Shown piece after piece: positions 46,248 through 59,156 of a DNA stretch of 64,000 nucleotides (positions are counted from its first letter, which is position 1; every line of letters begins with the position of its first letter). The notes under the pieces are model-generated. The model saw only the letters and a program-made list of their open reading frames with translations. It had not been told where the DNA came from and made no database searches. Origin of the DNA: Pyrenula massariospora (taxonomy: Eukaryota; Ascomycota; Eurotiomycetes; Pyrenulales; Pyrenulaceae); the NCBI GenBank assembly GCA_021030905.1, contig JAGFMI010000005.1, positions 1,054,001 to 1,118,000 of the forward strand, read 5' to 3'. A program made the position numbers and the translations under genes.

Positions 46248-48713
46248 CAGTGATTACACTAGTTCGAACAGATCTATCCGCCCATCAAAACCTGAAACAA
46301 GTGATTCCAACGACGAACACGGGAATCGGTCGTGCGGAAAGTTATGGCGGCTATGGCGGCATTAGCAGCATTAATACATAGAGAGAGCAGAAGCTATTTG
46401 TGATAGCGGACTTTGAAGACGATTTCTTCTGCTTAGGTGGAAGTGCTAGCCCGTGAAGGACACGGAAGTCAATTTCTAATTACCAGAATGAACAAGGCAT
46501 CACGTCTCAACACACATGGCCCCCGCCAAGGCTTCAAACCGTATACACGGAGACCACTTACACGAAGATCCGTCAGATGCAGCCTTTGGCAAAGGAACCG
46601 GTGACCTTCAATAGCTGCGGTACCAAAACGAGTATATCCAATTCCAAACTAGAGTATGACGCTTTTTCAAACGTTCAATGTCAATGACCTAAATGGTCAA
46701 TAGAAAATCTCATGTTCTCTAGCAAGCCGAGAGCCGAAAATCCCAGCCTTTCAAGCCAAACAGGTGTAAACACCACCAAGCGGAGCTTTTTACACTACTA
46801 CTTACTCAGCTGCGGAAGTCAGTCTAAAGGCTCAAGATGCAAAGCAAAGCTAGACCCGGATGGGAAGCTGAGGATCATAAATAATAAGCAGTTGTCAGAA
46901 GCACAGGCCGCACTCGACCATTTTACAGAAGACCGTCAATATGAGAAACTACTTTGTCACTCAATTTCAAAACCACCCTAGAGCCTGTATAGCCCAAGAT
47001 CTTGACAGACGTATTCATAGTTCCTAGATCTTTAAATAGAAGCCACTGGCAGGTGGAGACGGTCCATCCGATCTGTCGAAAGAGTAATCGATGTGAGGCC
47101 CTTGATGCTTACATTGCGGCTTTACAGCATCATTTCATCTCTATCTTCTTTCAATAAATACCGATTCTTCAGTATTAGAGATCTATAAAGATCTCAATTG
47201 GGGTTGTAACGAAGACCCGGTGCGACAGCATCAAGTCCGTCGGTCAACGGAGCCTGTTGAGAGGTATCAATTCTGCAGTGGAGCAGCGGCAGAGAGACGG
47301 GATATGGTAAGCTGTCGACATAAGGCATTCGTGGATGTAGGGAAATATAGCCAGCATGGTTCTCGCGATGATGGAAGAGCTCTTATGGAGCATGGCTTGA
47401 TTAAGCCGGGAGGTAGACTGCCGAACACAATTTGAGGAGTGACTTAAGGTGGTCCTGTCGGGTTTTTATAGCTACCTGGGTTTGGAGAAGTGAGAGGTTC
47501 CGGAGAGCCCCAAAAGGTATTTCGTACCTGAGATATGGACATTCTTCATACGAAGACATAAAACATTCAAGGTCTATCGCGTGCACTGGAAGAAGGTATC
47601 ACCAAGGAAAATTCGCGCTCCGGGAGAAGTAAGAAATTTCGTAAGGACGAGGGTCATGAGAGAGAGGTGTTGCTATTGGGCGTGCCTGACGTCCTTGCAA
47701 CATACCTTGTAGACTTGAAAGAGGAGACAATTTTTTCCAGTAGTATAAATATTGAACGACATTTTTCAGCCTCTAGGTGATGTATATTGTATTCCGTGAC
47801 TGGAAACTCGTAACAGCTGGGTTCAAGAACGGAGACGAATAATCGGCTGAGAAGATGGATTTGGTAATTTATCTGCCAACAAGCTAACCTCAATCTATTC
47901 TTCCTAAGCGCCCCAAGCAGTGCCCTCCAACTTAGCGAGACTAAAATACTTTATAAGACTTCCGCTGTACGTAGTTGGCTGTCGACCGGCGACGCCGGGG
48001 AGACGGGTAGATGCAGGTTTCCGATGGACGCTGAATGAGGCTAGCCTGTTACTCGACGGAGGCTTTCCGAGGCATCGCATGGCGCCGTTTCTTCATGTAC
48101 AGGTATGTACCCAGTCCTATAGGCTAGGTAGGTAGGCCATAACGTATGGGAATCACGTCTATGCATGTGCAAGCAAAATAGTTTGAACGAAGATGCAGTC
48201 TTTGTTTGAATTTCGCTACTAAAACGAACTGAAGAAGAAGAGTGCAAGAAGGGACCTGCGCCATAAGGGGACCGAGCCAAAACGGAGAATTTGCACCTCC
48301 TACACCTTTCTTTCTGATAGATAGACGATGATTCCAATTCTAATTTGAGCTTTGGTCTTGTTGCACAGAAGACGGATGATTGGGGAACGCCAATTGACAC
48401 CATTTCGCCCAGCTATTTGCGGAAGGAAGGAGGATGGATGTGAGAGGGAGAGATACAAGTGTGCTTGGAGCCTTCCACCTTTGGATCTTGCGGATGTATG
48501 TTTGCCCTTCATAGGAATGTAAATGCTCCGTCTTTGCAGATGCAAGGTATCGGTAGAAGGGGGTGTGGAGGTGGGCATCGGAGAGGATGTAAGTTCGCGC
48601 TGTCCAACTGGGTATCCAAGAGCTAGGGGTGCAATGAGAAGGATCGACATTCTTGTCTGTAAAATGTGGCGACTAAATTTCATTGCACGAACCGAGGTGT
48701 CTTGCGGACGCGA
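46248..48713. other. Long gene-poor stretch
   Basis: Almost 2.5 kb without a supported gene. The longest frames (about 46712-46981 on plus and others under 90 residues) have no motif, signal peptide or splice support. I see no terminal repeats or transposase motifs, so there is no evidence of a mobile element. The right part is the 3' flank of CDC42. Confidence 0.45.
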
Positions 48714-49524
<811 letters not shown>

Positions 49525-50990
49525 CTTCATATGTTCGTGATAAGAGCGGTCGGGATGCTGTTTCACCGCCTGGAAGTGGGGTAGGTTTGTCGAGTAGTTT
49601 TATAGTTCTGACAGAAGTACTCGATGCGATCGCCTTGGGGAAAGGTGTGTAGTTGTCTTTGGGTGAAAGCTGAAATGATCTGAGAGCTTCAGTCTCCTTC
49701 CGCCTTGCATGAGTGGTGTTGCTGCAAGCCACAGGGCGGCATGAAGGACATGGTTCAGCGTACCGGACCGTAGACAATCTGGACGGACCAGGAGTTGGCC
49801 AATCACGAGATATGCGGAGGTAGATCGACGACTTGCTAATTGCCTGATTAGCATGAAAGCAAGACAAGGTTGGAGCAGGAGTTGAGACGTACCCGACAAT
49901 TGCTCAGTTGGATGTTCGGAAGAAGAGGATGAAGCAGGGCGAGGATGCAGGTCTGGCCAGGGCTGGGCTTGGGGGCCCGACCTTTCTCCGCGTGGACGAA
50001 GCCTTGCACTCGACGGCGCACACGAGACTGAAGGAGGACGGTCGTCGAGTTTCGAGTGAATTGACGGTGACGATGGTACTGGAGCTGCAAGTAGTGGGTG
50101 AAGGCAGGCGTGTATGGTCGATTGAGGCGTGTTCATGGATGGGGAATGGGGGAGTGTTACAGGAGGGACGTGTGTGCCCCGGCGGCGTGGGCCAATCGCC
50201 TGCTAAATGGAGTTGGCGGCTTTGGAGACGCCGCCTTGCCCGGTCGGGAATGGTGGCCTGGCTGGACGCGGCCGCTGCACACCAAAAAGAGACTCGCTGC
50301 CAGACAGCTGCATCCAGATTCCAAAAGATACAGTCGCACCAGATGCGCCAGATACGCCGTGCCGATATCGACGCTCTCTGATAGCAATGCTGCCATCCCC
50401 GGTCTCTATCTGATGCGCTCTCTGTCGTTTCACTCTCCGTTTCAAAGAAGCACACCACGCGTCCACGCCTGATACGCGCCCAGGCAGCTTCAAGGTTGGT
50501 GCGCGTCGGCGCCGACTTGCCGCCCGCCGGCGTTGGGCTGAACCACAAACGCTCCTTCCCCGGAGCGGAGCTGGCAAACCTGACTTCCGCTGGAACCAGA
50601 GATACGGCCGGGAGACACTGACGCCGCCCACAATAGTACCCGAGGTATCTTGTCGCGGCCGGCAATCATGATATATATATGCTTTTTATCTGGACGGCCA
50701 TCAATGTAAGATACCCTTTGAGGGAAGCTACAATGCTCGTTAGACTTTGATTGAGTACTTCCCCAAGGACGACAAGCCCTGCGATTGAGATGCAATCGGC
50801 GGATGCTCAAGCTTAGTTCAACGGTGAACCGCGCTTCTAAGAGAACAAGTCCGGACCCAGTGTGAAGCCTTTTTCAAGATTCACCCAATTTTCGTATCTC
50901 ATCATGCCTAAAATCTCAATATCTCCTACTTTCTTCAACTGTCTGTTCTCTCATCGAAAGATCCACTAAACATCAGATCTACCTTGCGTT
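49525..50990 (-). promoter_or_regulatory. Long CDC42 leader and promoter with likely leader intron
   Basis: Read on the minus strand, a TATA-like ATATATATAT at 50670-50680 is followed by about 1.1 kb of CT-rich DNA before the CDC42 ATG. Inside it GTACGT at 49892-49887 and TGCTAATCAG ending at 49844 make a good 49-nt leader intron. Several overlapping open frames on both strands in this G/C-rich part have no family features, and I treat them as chance. The remainder (about 50700-50990) is also promoter for the plus-strand gene at 50991. Confidence 0.4.
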
Positions 50991-51539
50991 ATGGCTCCAT
51001 CCTTCCTGACTTTACCCCTTGAAATACGCGTGATGATTTACCTTATGCAAGCTACCAGGAAAGACAACCTCACCCCACTCCGTTCCCTAAAAATCCATCG
51101 TTCCTCCTGCGATACAGTTATCATGAGAACGTGCAAGCAATGTTATGGCGAATCTCGGCGCATCTTCTGCAACATCAAAAGCTTGACCTACGTTTTCCTC
51201 TTTTCTGACAATTTTCACGTCAAGGCTGCTTTGAATCCTCTCATAAAGGCCCTTGAACGTCCAGACGGTCTCACGCAACTTGAAAGCATTCACATCGTCA
51301 CCCCTACGATGCCACCTTTTCAAGGCATACTCAACCGTGTCGACACTCACAGCTTGATTCTGAACCTATTTACCAAAACACTCAAAAACCATCCTTCGCT
51401 GAAAAGCGCGTTTGTCTCCGCTAAAGTCAAGTTTTCTGCAATTCGGCATGGTCACGAGTCATTCCCTTTAAAAAAAAAAGGATTCTCTGCGCAAAGGCCC
51501 GTTGGAGATCTCACTGATCTATCCACTGGACGTCAATGA
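50991..51539 (+). CDS. Short 2EXR/F-box-like protein, possibly frameshifted
   Basis: One frame of 182 residues begins MAPSFLTLPLEIRVMIYLM, the same opening helix as the 2EXR protein at 45333, and continues with CKQCYGESRRIFC and LTQLESIHIVTP. It is shorter than most members. At 51470-51479 there is a run of ten A. Beyond it the annotated frame reads GFSAQRPVGDLTDLSTGRQ, while a shifted frame reads SLRKGPLEISLIYPLDV, which looks more protein-like. This suggests a one-base length change in the A run, real or a sequencing error. Function unknown. Confidence 0.55.
   Translation: MAPSFLTLPLEIRVMIYLMQATRKDNLTPLRSLKIHRSSCDTVIMRTCKQCYGESRRIFCNIKSLTYVFLFSDNFHVKAALNPLIKALERPDGLTQLESIHIVTPTMPPFQGILNRVDTHSLILNLFTKTLKNHPSLKSAFVSAKVKFSAIRHGHESFPLKKKGFSAQRPVGDLTDLSTGRQ
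51470..51479 (+). repeat. Run of ten A inside a coding frame
   Basis: Homopolymer in the 2EXR-like gene, a likely place for length error or slippage. It coincides with the point where the more protein-like frame changes. Confidence 0.8.
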
Positions 51540-52047
51540 CTCTTCTTCTTTCGCAGGTCATCGAAGGATTGAAGGTTGACGTTTAGGATGTTTAATTGCA
51601 CGATCCTTGCTACCAAGTCTGAAAGTCGATGACTTCCGTCTACATCTCAATAGTTTTGAAGATTTAATCAATGACGATAGGATTTGTTGTTTTTTGGTTC
51701 GCACGAAAATTGGATGGCGTACTACGCCAAATCTATGAGTCTCCACGAAGAAATCTTACGGCGACGACAGTCCACGGCCATGATGAGTGATCATCTTTTC
51801 ACACCATGCACGTGCAGGACCAGCCGCGGAATTTGCTGCCCATAAAGCCTAAGGTAGGGCGGCTTAGGAATAACTCATAGCTATCATGTGGGATTTTGGC
51901 AAGCGCTTTGGTATCATTGCTAGTATGGATTTAGCGTTTGCAATGCGCAAGACAACACAGCGGCAGTCACTACGAAGGGACCTATAGGTTCTGGGCCCAT
52001 GAGTTCGCATAACAAGGAACGTTTTGAAAGGGGCTGGATGACATTTT
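51540..52047. other. Intergenic between convergent genes
   Basis: About 0.5 kb where the 2EXR-like gene and the alpha-galactosidase gene both end. No coding signal I trust. Confidence 0.4.
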
Positions 52048-53557
52048 CTACAGACATTGCGAGTAATAATCGTTCGCTACTGTACACGTACAGCCGGAAA
52101 CGCAGGTCGTGCCGCCTGTCCAGCCGATTCCGCCGCATTGGCCGTATTTGGGGACGGCGGAAGATGAAGATGGGGAGGTCGTGGTAGGTTTGGTGGTTGA
52201 AGAGGTTGGTTTTGTAGTGCTCACAGTGGTTATGGTCGGTTTCGAAGTTGAGGTGTTCGAAGTGGTTGTGGCGGCCTTGCTTGTGCTAGTGCTCGATGAG
52301 GGCGCTTTACCGGTCGTGATTTTGAAGATCGCCTACATTTCATACAGTGTCAGCGTTCAGTCCCCCATCACAAATATCCACGCTGAAGATCAGAACCACT
52401 CTACTCACCATATCATGACTTCCCAAACTCCTACTAACCCCACTCCCCGTCCCCGTCTCCCCACTCCACAACTCCGTCCACGCATATGTCCCCGCCCCTA
52501 ACCCGGGCACATCTGCAAAATCCACGCTCAACGTCGCCGCCCCACTCACCGCCACCAGCCCAATCACCACCCCATCACTCAGGGGCCCCGCCCAGTACGG
52601 ATACAGCTGCCCGCCCACCGGCGCGCTCTGCCCTTTGGGCTGAAAAACCGTCGCCGCCTTCCCCAGCTTATCCTGGTTCACCGCAATCACCGCCCTATTC
52701 GTCACCACCGCCAAACTCGCCGCAGAGATTTTACTCAGATCGCACCCCAGGATCAGCGGACTCTTCGCGATGGCCCACAGCCCGAAATGCGCCCGTTCCT
52801 CCGCGGCGGTGAGCACCCCATTCCCAACCTCCATCATGTCAAAGTCATTAAACCCCCCGGGCTGCGCGTACGCCGCGATCCCCGCGTTGTTGGCCGCGAT
52901 CTGCGCGATTGAGTTCCAGTTGTTCGAGATGTCGCCGCCGACGCGCCAGCTGTTGCCGACGGAGCCGCCCCACGTGTACACCGCGTCGGCGCCCCAGTTG
53001 CACAGGCTATATAAAATGGGGCGGCCGGTGGCGAGCAGGGCGGACGACATGGCCTGGTAGCGCGGCTGCGAGGGGCCGGAGGGGGCGGCGCAGTTGTCGT
53101 ACTTCCAGTAGTCGACGCCCCAGGCGGCCAGCTGGGTGGCGTCGGAGGTCTCGTGGCCCAGGGAGCCCGGGAAGCCGGAGCAGGTGCTCGTCCCCGCGTC
53201 GCCGTAGAGGCCGAATTTGAGGCCCAGGGTGTGGATCTGGTCTGCTACGGGTTTGATGCCCTGGGGGGACTTGGCGGGGTCTGGGGTGAGGGCGCCGGTG
53301 GTGGTGTTGCGGGTGCTGGCGCTCCAGCCGTCGTCGAGGTTGATGTAGGTGTAGCCGAGTTTGTTGAGGGAGAGGGTGATGAAGAGGTTGGCGGTGGTGA
53401 GGGCGTTGGTGGCGGTTGGGGGGAGGTTGCTGTTGTAGTTGTTCCATCCCATGGCGGGCGTGAGGCCGATGCCGTTGAGGAGGCGTTTCGTGTAGGGTGG
53501 AGGGGCGGAGAGGGAGAGGCCGGCGAGCGCGAAGAGGAGGGCTGGAGTGGCTAGCAT
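52048..53557 (-). CDS. Secreted GH27 alpha-galactosidase with C-terminal CBM1
   Basis: Two exons, 53557-52409 and 52332-52048, give 477 residues; the 76-nt intron has a GTGAGT donor and TAG acceptor. A signal peptide ([17 protein letters not shown]) precedes the (beta/alpha)8 domain with [20 protein letters not shown], the nucleophile in DYWKYDNC and the acid/base Asp in SWRVGGDIS. The beta-sandwich ends near HDMAIFKI. A Ser/Thr/Lys linker of about 60 residues follows, then a fungal cellulose-binding module: [19 protein letters not shown] and YYSQCL, with the aromatic face residues Tyr/Trp/Tyr present. It releases alpha-1,6-galactose from galactomannan or raffinose sugars outside the cell, with the CBM1 holding it on plant wall. 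The coding DNA is very G/C-rich compared with neighbours. Confidence 0.95.
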
Positions 53558-54744
53558 TTTGGCGGAGAAGGTCGAGGTCGATATTCCCGCTGGGAAGGGG
53601 CGGCCTTGGGCGTGAGGAATTTGAGCGCAATCTTGGCCGAGAACCTTCGATCTGAGCGCGATCTCGGCGAGTGATTATGTACTTGAAAGAGCATTTTAAA
53701 GTTTTTTCGTTCTAACTTGGAGAGCTTGTTCTGATATTGAGCTTTGGATCAGTCTTTTGCTTCATTGTTCCTATTGGTGGCTTTCACAGCACCCGGCTGC
53801 GGGCCGTCGAAGCGTGGTTCCAAATTTCACCGAGCTTTGCGCATCGCAACATATTTTGGTCCAGAAACGTTCAAGAGGAAATGAACATGAGAAAAGTGAA
53901 GGAGGAAATATTAAAGAGGATTAGCCTCAAGGTAAGACTGGCAGATCAAAGCGCACATGAGTCCACATCTACGACAAGTCATATTGCTTCGAGAAAAGAC
54001 GAACGACGAATATTCTCAAACTTTGCGATCATATGGAAAAGATGTTGTGAGATCGATGAAAACCCTTGAGGATTCCGCGAAGAACATCTGTACAAGTCTA
54101 AGTCTAGGGTAATTATGGAACTCGATCCTATTTGAGGGTTCGACACCAAGATTATCGAGTTTCTGCTCCTTGTGTGATGCCTGGGTCCATTTTCGGCCGC
54201 AGCCGAGAAAGCACGCCTTACTGGCTTTGTCCATATGCATCTTTCCTTCATATCTGGCAAACGTAAATTCCTAAAATTTTGCTAGATCTGGTGACGGGCC
54301 TTCTTGAAGCAGGTAAAGGCTAAAGGCTAGACCAAATTCGGGTACTACCACAACCATTTCGGGACAATTTCTGAGAAGTGCCGAGCGACAGAACGTGACA
54401 GTCACATCACAGTCACGTTTGGGGGCCGTGCCGGAGAGGAGAGGAACCTGCGGGCGTCTCTGCCTGCTCATGTTACTGAAGTACTCACCTTTTATACAGA
54501 CTGATTATGGTAGTATAGACTGCAAACCCGATCATAATGATGTAGCCTCCCATACACAGTGATGTTTTACGAACCCGCGTTGCCGACAGCTTTCAGCTAT
54601 CCCCGTCCGGCAGTGTGCTCGTTCACGAAGATTTCGCCGATGGGCAGCGGCTGAGGTCACATTTCACGTACAACAAACGTTGGTGGAAGTTGGCCTTCTC
54701 CATTCGCCTGGTCCTCATTCTTCAGGATGACTGATTACATCTGC
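53558..54744. other. Intergenic, alpha-galactosidase promoter side
   Basis: 1.2 kb with only short frames; no gene recognised. Promoter of the GH27 gene lies at the left, 3' flank of the oxalate decarboxylase gene at the right. Confidence 0.4.
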
Positions 54745-56268
54745 TCAAGCAATAATAAGCTGTTTCTGCTTCTTCAAGCTTCGCACCACACTCTCATCGA
54801 CCTTCAAAGTGCTCGCTACAATGTCCGCCGGCGTCAATGCCAACCACTGCGTCAAACTGATGTCCGCCACGCGGTCGCTCTTGTACAGCTCGATCCAAAG
54901 CAGCGTCTCATTCTTTGATGTGTTTTCGACGTAGTGGCCTGAGTTGTCGGGAAATACGGCGGTGTCGCCAGCGGTGAAATCGAATGTTCGGGCGTTGGCG
55001 CCACCGATGAAGACCGTAGCACGAGCTGTGCCCTGTGCGAAGAATAACCATTCCTCTGCCTGAGGTGGTGTTAGTCATCGTGCAAATCCAATCTAGCTGC
55101 GGGGAAAATGAAGCCTACATTGGGATGCCAGTGCAATTCGCGCAGAGCACCTGGCTTCAACACGACCACCGCGGCTGCCAGTGTTGACGAAGCAGGGAAG
55201 TTGCGTGAGTCAACAATGGAGATCGAGCCGCCGCCTCCGGGTACTTCAACAGGTTGGTGCTGGGATAGATGGTACGCGTAGGAGGCGTTGCCGCTGAGGG
55301 TGCCATATGGTGACTCGACTTCTCCATCGCTGACGTTAGATTTCAAGATGTAAGGGTTTGGAGAGGGGACTTTGTCGAATATAGCTGGATCGACACCTGT
55401 AGCATAGTACGCATCAGTCACTCGTTCTAGACATGCCATCATAGGATGGCTTTGAGTCACAGACCAAAATTCTTCGCTAGTATCGACTTCGGCGTATGCG
55501 AGATCCAATCATCGACCATAAAGGTCGTTCCAGTCGCATCGAAGTCTCCGTCATCGAATGCGAGCAGATATTCATTTTCGTCCGCCAGCCCTTGAATAGT
55601 ATGTGCAGCACCTTTAGGAAAATACCAGATGTCTCCTTCGTCGAGAGTGTCAACTTGGTTTTTGCCATTTTCGTCAACTGCAGACATGAAGATTTGCCCT
55701 TTATACACGTAGCCCCATTCAGCCTTAGAATGTTCTGTCAGTATAAACGTGTAGAGATTCATCTGCCGCGAGCGTACCACCCGGTGCCAGTGCAGCTCTC
55801 TGATCGAGCCCTTTGTCAGATGCTGTTGGGCTGCAGAGATGTCTTGGCTAGACGGCAAATCCGTTACCACTTGCTCACGGACCCAACCTCCGTTCAGTAA
55901 CCGCGTCTTCGAATCTGAGAAGCTCCATTTGAGATTCACGACGAGCCCGTTGTCGGTGGATTGCTGCCCAAGATTATCTGGGTTCTGGAGGTCGAGCTCT
56001 GTGTTCGTGCCACCTACGGGTGCGTCAGATTGGATTTAGAAGGGCTAAGCTTCTCATGGTTGTTACCCGAAAGCGGTGCACCTTTCCCTTTCCCGTCGAT
56101 CGGCTGACCCGATGTGAACTGGGCAGATTGACGCCGTTCAAGGACGGGGCGCAGATGCTTTGAGGTGCGTTTGTCACTGGGAAACTTGGGTCGAGCCACT
56201 GGGCTACCGCTTACGGCACACAGAAGCTCAAGTCCAGTTAAGTAGATATACAGCGGAAACAGTTTCAT
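54745..56268 (-). CDS. Bicupin oxalate decarboxylase, secreted
   Basis: Five exons, 56268-56067, 56013-55778, 55723-55465, 55396-55119 and 55059-54745, give 429 residues. Introns are 53, 54, 68 and 59 nt. The second, 54 nt long, has no stop in frame, so it would pass unnoticed if retained; removal restores ELHWHRVAEWGYVYKG. A signal peptide (LTGLELLCAVSGSPVA) and a dibasic ERR precede the fold. Each cupin shows its manganese ligands: first HWHRVAEW and GDIWYFPKGAAHTIQG, second ELHWHPNAEEWLF and GDTAVFPDNSGHYVEN. The join LAKNFGVDPAIF between domains is typical. It converts oxalate to formate and CO2, protecting the fungus or adjusting pH during plant or wood colonisation. Confidence 0.92.
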
Positions 56269-57109
56269 ATTGGGATCTGAGAGAAGTTTCCGCGGGATTC
56301 ATTTCGCTGAGCTTGAGTGACTGGTTTTATAGCTAGAAGCTTGAAGTACACATGCCTTACTACGTCAGCGTACATATGCTAGAGCTTTTCGATCCTCAGA
56401 AGAGAATAATAGTACCATTTTGGGATACCCTTGCTCTGATGGCAAGAGGTCTAGGAAGCTTAAACTACGCCGCGTACGGGCGATTGGACGGATATTTGAA
56501 GCTAGCATTGGAAACTCAAATGGACCTGGCTTAGTTGAGGACGGGAAAAGAAAGTTCTGGCACGTAAAAACTTGGCAAATGTAGCAAACGCGGCGTTCAC
56601 TGCTTTCCATGGAGGATGGAGCTTTGGAAGATCTGACAGCACGGTCTTGGCATCGACGCGCCAAGTCGGCATTACCTGGTGCGATTGGCTACCCATGGCG
56701 CAATCAATCAATCAATCACCTCACAGCACGGATCACTGTCTAGAATAAAGGTGGCGGTTGGAATAGAGGAGATGACTGTCAGATTCCGTCGTTCGAGGCG
56801 TGAGGATCGAGGTCAACGATCGCCGATTGCGGATACCGGCGTCGTTCGTGACAAGTGAAGTGTGTTGAATTGGTATGGGCGAAGGGAGAGCCATAGCAGA
56901 TATTCCTAGAGTTGAAAGTTGTTTGCTAGCAATCCAGGTATTCTAAGGATAATCTAGCTCTATATTTCATAGACTTATTATACTGCACTGATGGACCCTG
57001 AAATACTAGCTATAAAGTAGAGCTCCGCTATGCTCCAAAAAACTTTTTTGATATGCAATGCCGATGACCAATGCAGACGCTATGCTTAAAAATCAAAATG
57101 CAATCAATG
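56269..57109. other. Intergenic with short CAAT repeat
   Basis: 0.8 kb between two minus-strand genes; contains a (CAAT)4-5 run at about 56700-56717. Promoter of oxalate decarboxylase lies at the left. No gene seen. Confidence 0.4.
56700..56718 (+). repeat. (CAAT)n microsatellite
   Basis: Four to five copies of CAAT in intergenic DNA. Confidence 0.7.
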
Positions 57110-59156
57110 TTACACAAACATGGTGGCGCGATTGGAGGGTACCTGCAGCCTCGAGAGCTCAGAATCGGCACGAGCTCTCGATGAACCGCCAAACCAAGTA
57201 CTCGGCCTGTTGTCGAAGGCCTGGCTGCGCGAGCCGACAAGGATTCTGGCAGGGTCCAGCGGACCAGGTGATGGCGACCGGGACCGAGCCGCATTGGGGA
57301 TGGGAATGAGCTTCTCGGTAGACTCATCGGCGTCCGCTTCTAATTCTCTTGTCTGGCGTGTGGACGGATCTGTGAGGTCTCTGTTCATGCTGTATGACTC
57401 AATCCAGGGACAAAGCATGAGGCCGAAGATCGACAAGGCGCACAGCACAATATTCAATGTCTGGAAAGCCTTTCCGTATGCGTCTTTGATGGCTCGTTGC
57501 TCTATGGGGCTTTCTAAGGTTGGAATGACTGGGATGAGGGCCGCTGCGTCTTGAGAGAATTGAGAGGCTTGGTCTCTTAGTAATGGTATGTCCACTAAAG
57601 CTTGTCGGATCTGATTCTGGAAAATGGTACCGCTTATTGCAACACCGAGTGTCAAGCCTAAATCGCGGATGAAGATGTACACCGATACTGCGTCTGCGGT
57701 CTCTTCGTTTGAAGCAGCTGATTGCAGGGTTAGGCGGAGGGAAGCGAAGAGAAAACCGGTCCCGAGACCTGCAATGGCTAACGGACATACCCAGCTGGCA
57801 GGGGAGGCATCGATGCCTCGACCGGAGACCGTAAGTATGGCAAGACCCAGAGCTTGGAGACCAAACCCGAGATAATTCGCCCATTGATATCGGCCAAAAT
57901 AAGAAATGACGATCCCAACGATGACAGCAACAATATCAAGCAGACCAGCGTAGGGCAAGACAGAAACTCCAGACAGTATTGGACGGAATTCTCGAGTAGC
58001 CTGCGACCACAAAGGAATAAAGTAGATCTCACTGTAAGCCACTGCGCCCATAATGAAGGCTTGAACATATGTAATGACGATGGTGCGGTTTCTGAATAAT
58101 TTGCCAGGTATGAGCGGACTGACAGCAACAACCCAGCCCTCGTAAAGTGAAAAGAAACCAAGACCAGATATTCCAATGATGAAGGTCTCGATTGTGGGCC
58201 ATGATATCCAGTCGAACAGGACACCACCCCATGTCAGTGGAAGGATGGAAAGGGTAATTGATATAGTAAATAGGATCATTCCGCCCCAGTCAAGGCGCTC
58301 TAGTCGACCGGTTACTGACAATGACGAATGGCGATTTGGAAGATCAAGCAACGGCACCACAATTAGAAGGGCGACAATCAGTATTGGGATGTTGAAAAGC
58401 ATCGTCCATCTCCACCAAGTTTTTTCGACGAACACACCTCCTAATACTGGGCCCAACAAACACCCGCCAGCATATGCCGCGTTGACCACGCTGAGCCACA
58501 TGCCGCGCACTCGGAGAGGGACGATGTCGGTAATTATCACCTCGGGCAAGACTATTAGCCCGCCTGCTCCGAGACCCATAATCACACGAGCAGCGATAAG
58601 GACGGAGGGTTCTTGAGCTGCCGCGCCGAATGATGTTCCGGCTAAAAATAAGAGGAGGCTGGCTATGGTGAGGGATTTGCGTCCGAAGTGATGGGAGAAA
58701 TGGACAGTGATAGGTTGGAATACGCTTGAACAGAGTAAAAATGATGTTGCGCTCCAGAATGCCTCTAGACCGTCAGAGTGTAGCTTCCGGGAGATTGTCT
58801 AGGTTTAGGTCAGCTATATACTATTAGCGCTCAATGTTGAACAAAACCCATACAGGCAGAGCGACACCAAGAATTCCATCATTCACCGCAGTAACAAAGA
58901 TCATAAGAAAGAGAGAGAGAAGCACGATATAGATTCTCGCATCTGGTCTGAATTCTCGATGCTCATCTTCGGATGGCATTGCGGAAAAAGAAGCGATGGA
59001 ACCTTTTCGAGGCTGAACGTCTGGCCCATGACTTCTACCGAAAAGATTTCTGAACGGGGTTTTCGCAGCGGCAAAGGATGGAATCATGCGAACGACATGT
59101 GGTCGCTGTGAAGTTGGAGGAGAGTGCCTTACTTCCCTGTTAGTAGGCTGGGCCAT
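57110..59156 (-). CDS. MFS exporter, DHA2 family (14 helices)
   Basis: Two exons, 59156-58854 and 58798-57110, give 663 residues; the 55-nt intron has a GTATGG donor and CTAG acceptor. After a hydrophilic N-terminus of about 75 residues, the first helix ends in VNDGILGVALPTISRKL, the DHA2 motif D1-like opening. The join continues with FWSATSFLL and HFGRKSLTIASL (motif A), then MGLGAGGLIVLPEVIITD and the motif-C-type GPVLGGVF. Hydrophobic segments fit fourteen helices. Relatives export toxins, drugs or the fungus's own secondary metabolites. It is followed on the same strand by a P450 and a 2-oxoglutarate oxygenase, which suggests export of a tailored metabolite. The C-terminal 90 residues are polar and Arg/Ser-rich. 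Confidence 0.88.

Noticed and set aside
46248-48713. Possible transposon or virus-derived remnant in the long empty stretch
   Set aside because: No terminal repeats, target duplications, transposase, reverse transcriptase or capsid motifs were visible.
49904-50665. Long overlapping frames on both strands upstream of CDC42 (up to 253 residues)
   Set aside because: G/C-rich DNA keeps several frames open at once; none has a domain, signal peptide or splice support, and the region fits a long CDC42 leader.
53007-53630. Arg/Pro/His-rich 207-residue minus-strand frame
   Set aside because: Out-of-frame shadow of the G/C-rich GH27 gene.
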